From Riemerella anatipestifer (GTDB lineage: Bacteria; Bacteroidota; Bacteroidia; Flavobacteriales; Weeksellaceae), in the NCBI RefSeq assembly GCF_035666175.1, contig NZ_CP142016.1:2170001-2234000 (forward strand): a stretch of DNA of 64,000 nucleotides, in the 5' to 3' direction. The stretch's first letter is position 1. Each line of letters starts with the position of its first letter. Shown here in pieces: positions 59,665 to 64,000 of this stretch. Position numbers and translations under genes: made by a program. The notes beneath the pieces are model-generated. The model saw only the letters and a program-made list of their open reading frames with translations, did not search any database and had not been told where the DNA came from.

Positions 59665-60384
59665 TTAGTTGAGTTGTTTTTGAAATATTAAAGAAACTAA
59701 AATATAATACACCACGATTAAAGGAATGGCGTATATTTTAAAGAATGCTAGAATGAGTAACCCGCCTACTAATAAGGCTATTTTAGGGTAATTATCACTT
59801 AGTTTTTTAGATTTAAACTTCATTGCTATCATTTTGATAGGGCTAACTAGTAGCCACGAGCTAAGTGCAGTTAAAGCTAAAAGTCCCCAACCGTAGTGAG
59901 GTGGCTCTAATATTTTTAACGAAAATACATTAGCTACGATATAGTAAATACCGAAAATTAAAACGGTATTACTAGGTGTATTTAGTCCTTTGAAATAGTA
60001 TTTCTGTTCTTCATCAATGTTGAAAATAGCCAGTCTTAGACAAGAGAATAGGGTAATGAAAAGCCCCAAGTATTTTATTTCAAATGGAAAGGCAAAACTG
60101 CCAATGTTTACGCCATAAGGTTCTAGGAGTTTATACATTGCCAACCCTGGTATTAGCCCAAAACTTACCATATCTGCCAAAGAATCTAGCTGAACCCCCA
60201 AAGGCGAGTTGGCGTGTAAGGCACGGGCTATAAATCCGTCAAAAAAATCTAATACTAAAGAAATAATAATGCATATAGCGGTAATTTCGTAAGCTCCGTT
60301 AACTAAATGGATAGCTCCTACACACCCCGAAAACAGATTGCCTAAAGTAAAGGCATTAGCGAGATTATTTTTAATAAAATTCAT
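59665..60384 (-). CDS. pssA: CDP-alcohol phosphatidyltransferase, probable phosphatidylserine synthase
   Basis: 239 residues, about six membrane helices. The CDP-alcohol motif is complete: DFFDGFIARALHANSPLG then QLDSLADMVSFG (D-G-x2-A-R-x8-G-x3-D-x3-D). The N-terminus NLANAFTLGNLFSGCVGA matches type II PssA. Makes phosphatidylserine, precursor of phosphatidylethanolamine, in the inner membrane. Heads a probable pssA-exonuclease-FAH operon. Confidence 0.92.
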   Translation of the reverse strand: MNFIKNNLANAFTLGNLFSGCVGAIHLVNGAYEITAICIIISLVLDFFDGFIARALHANSPLGVQLDSLADMVSFGLIPGLAMYKLLEPYGVNIGSFAFPFEIKYLGLFITLFSCLRLAIFNIDEEQKYYFKGLNTPSNTVLIFGIYYIVANVFSLKILEPPHYGWGLLALTALSSWLLVSPIKMIAMKFKSKKLSDNYPKIALLVGGLLILAFFKIYAIPLIVVYYILVSLIFQKQLN

Positions 60385-60427
60385 AGAGCAAAGATAAGGA
60401 TTTCTTTTGAAGGTGTCTTTGAAGAAA

Positions 60428-60462
60428 TAAAAGTGAGGCTATCCTATTAAAGATAGCCTCAC
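60428..60462 (-). terminator. Terminator of the M13 peptidase gene
   Basis: GTGAGGCTATC / GATAGCCTCAC with an 8-base loop, followed by TTTTATTTC on the minus strand. Confidence 0.88.
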
Positions 60463-60482
60463 TCATCGTTTTGTAAACTTTA

Positions 60483-62555
60483 TTACCAGATTTTAATTCT
60501 ATCCTCTGGTTTTTTGTAGTGTTTGTCTTTTGCTTCTACTTTAAAGGCATCATACCAAGCATCTACATTTACCAACGGTCCAAAACTACGGAAGTAGCCT
60601 GGAGAGTGTGGGTCAGTTTTTACTTGGTTAATCATATATTGCTCGGTAGATTTAGTTCTCCATACGGTTGCCCAGCTCAAAAAGAATCTTTGGTCTTGGT
60701 TATAACCGCTGATTTCTCCTGGGTTACCTTTATCTTTAAGATACATTTTTAACGCGTCGTAAGCAATGGCTACACCACCTAAGTCTGCAATGTTTTCGCC
60801 ACTAGTGAAGACTCCATTTACGAAACTTCCTTTTACAGGCTCGTACTTGCTGTATTGGTCTGCCAGCTGTTTTACTTTGATATCAAAGTTTTTACGGTCT
60901 GCATCTGTCCACCAATTGCTAAGGTTTCCATCACCGTCAAAACGAGAACCACCATCATCAAATCCGTGAGAAATTTCGTGACCGATTACTGCACCAATAC
61001 CTCCAAAATTAACCGCAGGGTCTGCTTTAAAGTTGAAGAATGGCGGCTGTAATATCGCTGCTGGGAATACAATCTCGTTGTTGGTTGGGTTGTAATAAGC
61101 GTTTACGGTTTGTGGTGTCATTCCCCATTTAGATTTGTCCACAGGTTTATTCACTTTTTCGGCTAAAGTTTTTTCGTAAGCCCAAAGAGAAACCTGCTTT
61201 AAGTTGTCATAAAGAGAAGAGCCGTTATTGAAGTTAAGTTTAGAATAATCTTCCCATTTGTCAGGATAAGCTACTTTTACAGTAAATTTGTTTAGTTTGT
61301 CTAATGCTTTAACTTTAGTTTCAGCAGACATCCAATCTAAGTTTTCTATATGATGTTTGTAAGACTTTTTAAGGTAGCTGATAAGCGTTTCCATTTCTGT
61401 TTTAGCTTCGGCAGGGAAATACTTGTCTACATATAGTTTACCGAAGGCTTCGCCAAGAACTCCATTGATGAGGCTAAGTCCTCTCTTTTCCATAGCTCTT
61501 TGCTCTTTTTGCCCTTGAAGGTATTTGCTATAAAAATTGAAGCTGATGTCGTCTAATCTCTTATCTAAATTATCTGCATTGCCAGAAATTAATCTCAATT
61601 TAAGATAATCTTTAATTAGAGGCAGATTAGCACTGTTGATAAATTTATCTAAGTTTTGATAATAGCCTAGCTCCCCTAAAATGACTCTATCTGTGTTTAC
61701 ACCAGCCTCTTTAAGATAAGTAGAAAGGTTTATATTTTTCACTAAACTTGGCAATTCAGAAGTGTTTTTAGGATTGTAGCGTTTGTTGGCATCTCTACCT
61801 TCCTCGTTGGTAAGTAGCGTTTTTGCCATTGTTTTCTCTAGGTCTACTATTTTTTTAGCGGTATCGTTAGAGTTCTTATATCCTAAAACATCTAATAGAG
61901 AAGCCACATACTTTTGGTATTCGTTGAGTGTTTTTGTGTTCTCTGCGTTCTCTTTTTGATAGTAATCTCTTCCTAAACCTAGACGAGGTCCACCTAGATA
62001 GATGGTATTCATCTTAGAGTTTTTAAGGTCGGTGTAGGCGTACCAACTGTAAAGAGGGTTGTCCCCTGTACGAACTGCTGCAGTAAGATAAGTTTGTAGG
62101 TCTGCTAAGTTTTTGATAGCCTCAATTTTAGCTAAATCATTTTTGATAGGGTTGATGCCTTCTGCATTTCTTTTATCCATGTTCATAAAAGAAGCGTAGA
62201 GGGTTTGTATTTTTTTACCTTCAGTACCTTCAGCATAGGTTTCAGAAAGGATATTTTTAAGAATGGTAAGAGACGCTTCGTCTGTTTTTTCACGCAACTC
62301 GTTGAAACTTCCCCAAGAAGCTTTATCTGAAGGAATAACAGCGGTACGCATCCAACCACCGTTTACGAAATTGTAAAAATCGTCTTGAGGGCGAACATTG
62401 GTATCCATATATTCTAGGCTAATCCCGTGTTCTTCGTGGTGGTGATGTCCAGCGTGAGAGGTATGCTCTGTGTGAGCAACTTTCTTATTTACAGAACAAG
62501 ACTGAAAAGCTAATGCTCCAGAAAGTGCCAATAGGCTTAATGTAATTTTCTTCAT
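60483..62555 (-). CDS. pepO: M13-family zinc metallopeptidase (PepO-like) lipoprotein
   Basis: 690 residues. Lipoprotein signal MKKITLSLLALSGALAFQSC, then an unusual His-rich stretch (HTEHTSHAGHHHHEEHG) before the neprilysin fold. Zinc site GHEISHGFDDGG near residue 525 and the third ligand in SGENIADLGGVAIA; NAYYNPTNNEIVFPAAIL and the C-terminal PHSPGYFRSFGPL are family blocks. Degrades peptides in the periplasm or at the surface. The His-rich part may bind metal; this is inference. Confidence 0.94.
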   Translation of the reverse strand: MKKITLSLLALSGALAFQSCSVNKKVAHTEHTSHAGHHHHEEHGISLEYMDTNVRPQDDFYNFVNGGWMRTAVIPSDKASWGSFNELREKTDEASLTILKNILSETYAEGTEGKKIQTLYASFMNMDKRNAEGINPIKNDLAKIEAIKNLADLQTYLTAAVRTGDNPLYSWYAYTDLKNSKMNTIYLGGPRLGLGRDYYQKENAENTKTLNEYQKYVASLLDVLGYKNSNDTAKKIVDLEKTMAKTLLTNEEGRDANKRYNPKNTSELPSLVKNINLSTYLKEAGVNTDRVILGELGYYQNLDKFINSANLPLIKDYLKLRLISGNADNLDKRLDDISFNFYSKYLQGQKEQRAMEKRGLSLINGVLGEAFGKLYVDKYFPAEAKTEMETLISYLKKSYKHHIENLDWMSAETKVKALDKLNKFTVKVAYPDKWEDYSKLNFNNGSSLYDNLKQVSLWAYEKTLAEKVNKPVDKSKWGMTPQTVNAYYNPTNNEIVFPAAILQPPFFNFKADPAVNFGGIGAVIGHEISHGFDDGGSRFDGDGNLSNWWTDADRKNFDIKVKQLADQYSKYEPVKGSFVNGVFTSGENIADLGGVAIAYDALKMYLKDKGNPGEISGYNQDQRFFLSWATVWRTKSTEQYMINQVKTDPHSPGYFRSFGPLVNVDAWYDAFKVEAKDKHYKKPEDRIKIW

Positions 62556-62650
62556 TTGAATAGATATTTTTGTCGTTTATTTTTAACTTTAGTATAGTAA
62601 CAGTTTTTAAGCTGACTCTACAAAGCTACAATTTTTTTTGTTAAAAGTGT

Positions 62651-63919
62651 TTAAGGCTCATTGGGATTAAAAATAAGAACTTCCACAACAGACTGTAAAA
62701 CTCTTTGAGAAACGAAGTTCATAAAGTCCTCTCTATCCAAATGAGGTAGGTGCAAATGATAGTTGTAGCTTTTGTTTTTTACTCTTACGGAATAATAGAC
62801 AGAGCCTATTTCGTTTTGATATTGGTCGGTTTGTGGACCTGCAACGCCTGTGGTAGAGACAGAAATGTCCGTTTTAAATAATTCTTGACAACCTATCGCC
62901 ATCGCTTCGGCTACTTGCTCCGAAACTACCGTGTGTTGGTTTATCAGTTGTTCAGGAACTTTTAAAATATTGATTTTTTGATTGACCGCATAGGCAGTAA
63001 TGCCTCCTTGAAAATAGGCGGAACTTCCCGATATAGAGGTGATTAGCCTTGAAATGCCGCCGCCAGTACAGCTTTCGGCAGTGGAAATACTAAGTCCTCT
63101 TTGGGTAAGAATGAATTTAAGGATAGACGCTATATCATCATTATCCCAAGAAATGACTTTGTCTTGGATTAAAGGTTTTAGCGGTTCTATAATTTGGTTG
63201 AGTTGGTCTTCTAAATCTGTTTTGTTATTCTCAATAGCGGTAAGTTTTAGTTTTACTCTGTTTCCTATGGGGAGGTAGGCTAGTTTTATGTTTTCGGGCA
63301 GATGATTTTCCCAATCTTCTATGGTTTGGGCTAAAAGGCTTTCGGGAAAATCAACTACAGAGATGATTTTTACCACTATATGTGATAAAGAAAACCTTTC
63401 AGCTAGTAGCGGAATGATTTGGTCTTTAATCAAGGGCTTTACTTCATAAGGTACACCAGGGAGAACAAAGGCAATTTTTTCGTTTTCTTCCATCATTAGG
63501 CAAGGAGCGGTACCATTATGATTTTGTATGACTTTGGCTTTTGAAGGGATTTCTGCCTGTGGGCGGTTAATATCAAAGAGGTGAGCTCTGTTTCGTTTGA
63601 TTAAAATTTGCTCCAGATGAGCCAAAGTTTCAGGGTCTATGATGAGATTGTCATCAAAAAAGTGAGCAATGGCTTTTTTAGTTTTGTCGTCTTTGGTAGG
63701 TCCTAGACCGCCTGTAGTTATCACGAGGTTGGTGATTTTGAAGGCGTCGTTTAAAGCCTGTTTAATGCAGTCGGTATCATCTGAAATGGTGAAGATTTCG
63801 GCGACTTTAATCCCTATATTATGAAGTTCTTTGGCTATAAAGTTAGAATTGGTATCAATGGTGTTTCCAGCTAAAACTTCATCACCTATTATAATGATTG
63901 CAGCGTTTGTTATGCTCAT
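62651..63919 (-). CDS. cinA: CinA-like nicotinamide-nucleotide amidohydrolase-family protein
   Basis: 422 residues with both CinA domains: N-terminal MoaB/Mog-like COG1058 part (IIIGDEVLAGNTIDTNSNF, VITTGGLGPTKDD, VLPGVPYEVKPL) and C-terminal deamidase part (STAESCTGGGISRLIT, GGITAYAVNQK, STTGVAGP). The family deamidates NMN in NAD recycling and includes the competence-induced CinA. The last 80 bases of the window after its start contain no feature I can name. Confidence 0.93.
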   Translation of the reverse strand: MSITNAAIIIIGDEVLAGNTIDTNSNFIAKELHNIGIKVAEIFTISDDTDCIKQALNDAFKITNLVITTGGLGPTKDDKTKKAIAHFFDDNLIIDPETLAHLEQILIKRNRAHLFDINRPQAEIPSKAKVIQNHNGTAPCLMMEENEKIAFVLPGVPYEVKPLIKDQIIPLLAERFSLSHIVVKIISVVDFPESLLAQTIEDWENHLPENIKLAYLPIGNRVKLKLTAIENNKTDLEDQLNQIIEPLKPLIQDKVISWDNDDIASILKFILTQRGLSISTAESCTGGGISRLITSISGSSAYFQGGITAYAVNQKINILKVPEQLINQHTVVSEQVAEAMAIGCQELFKTDISVSTTGVAGPQTDQYQNEIGSVYYSVRVKNKSYNYHLHLPHLDREDFMNFVSQRVLQSVVEVLIFNPNEP

Positions 63920-64000
63920 GATTTAACATTTTAATAATAGAAACAAATTTAGCAAAATATGAAACCAAAAATTAAAAATATAAGCTATGCTATTTTTTTA

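Overview
The window looks like the chromosome of a low-GC flavobacterium of the Chryseobacterium/Riemerella group; Riemerella anatipestifer is my best guess. Four things point there. Promoters carry the Bacteroidetes -7 box TAnnTTTG. The 16S rRNA ends in an unusual tail (GGAACATCTCATTT) instead of the normal anti-Shine-Dalgarno. Gliding-motility genes (gldB, gldC, a gldA-like gene) are present. Six near-identical 980-bp IS982-family elements resemble what I remember of ISRa1 from R. anatipestifer. The species name is an inference; no search was run.

Layout. 1-5900: end of an ABC-F gene, a small porin-like protein, upp, an enoyl-CoA hydratase-like gene, then a YicC / gmk / small NadA-like protein / folB cluster and gcvH / VanZ-like. 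5900-7330: a candidate structured RNA with its own promoter and terminator, cut off downstream by IS copy 1. 7331-12850: a complete rRNA operon (two promoters, 16S, tRNA-Ile, tRNA-Ala, 23S, 5S, terminator). 12884-13014: first copy of a structured intergenic repeat. 13082-21005, all minus strand: a TonB receptor behind a TPP riboswitch (probable thiamine importer), asnS-rpoN, a CoA-transferase and homogentisate dioxygenase. 21006-31600 is the disturbed part: a 66-bp AC microsatellite, IS copies 2-4, a frameshifted outer-membrane protein gene, a pdxJ-hydrolase-reductase cluster, an MscS channel, an HNH-type protein and a WYL regulator split by IS copy 4.

31800-41210: three tRNAs, a peptidoglycan amidase, an aminotransferase IV, a START-like protein, an LTA-synthase-like membrane enzyme, DUF2147, IS copy 5, then nadE opposite gldB-gldC-tsaC. 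41211-43770: a 21-bp repeat array followed by cysE-cysK, preceded by what reads as a complete cysteine attenuator (leader peptide with two Cys codons, mutually exclusive hairpins, terminator). 43800-51060: flavin reductase, Smr protein and phosphoesterase, truA, an ABC exporter, IS copy 6 sitting between a gldA-like gene and its apparent promoter, and pheS. 51289-56311: small membrane proteins and lipoproteins and the polyphosphate pair ppk1-ppx. 56400-57670: a second, longer 21-bp repeat array, an unrecognised helical protein and the second structured repeat. 57754-63919, minus strand: UspA, FAH-family hydrolase, DnaQ-like exonuclease, pssA, M13 peptidase, CinA-like protein.

Most genes are housekeeping. 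The most interesting signals are non-coding: the cysteine attenuator, the structured repeat whose stems covary between two copies, the 21-bp arrays, the rod-shaped RNA before IS copy 1, and the altered 16S tail.
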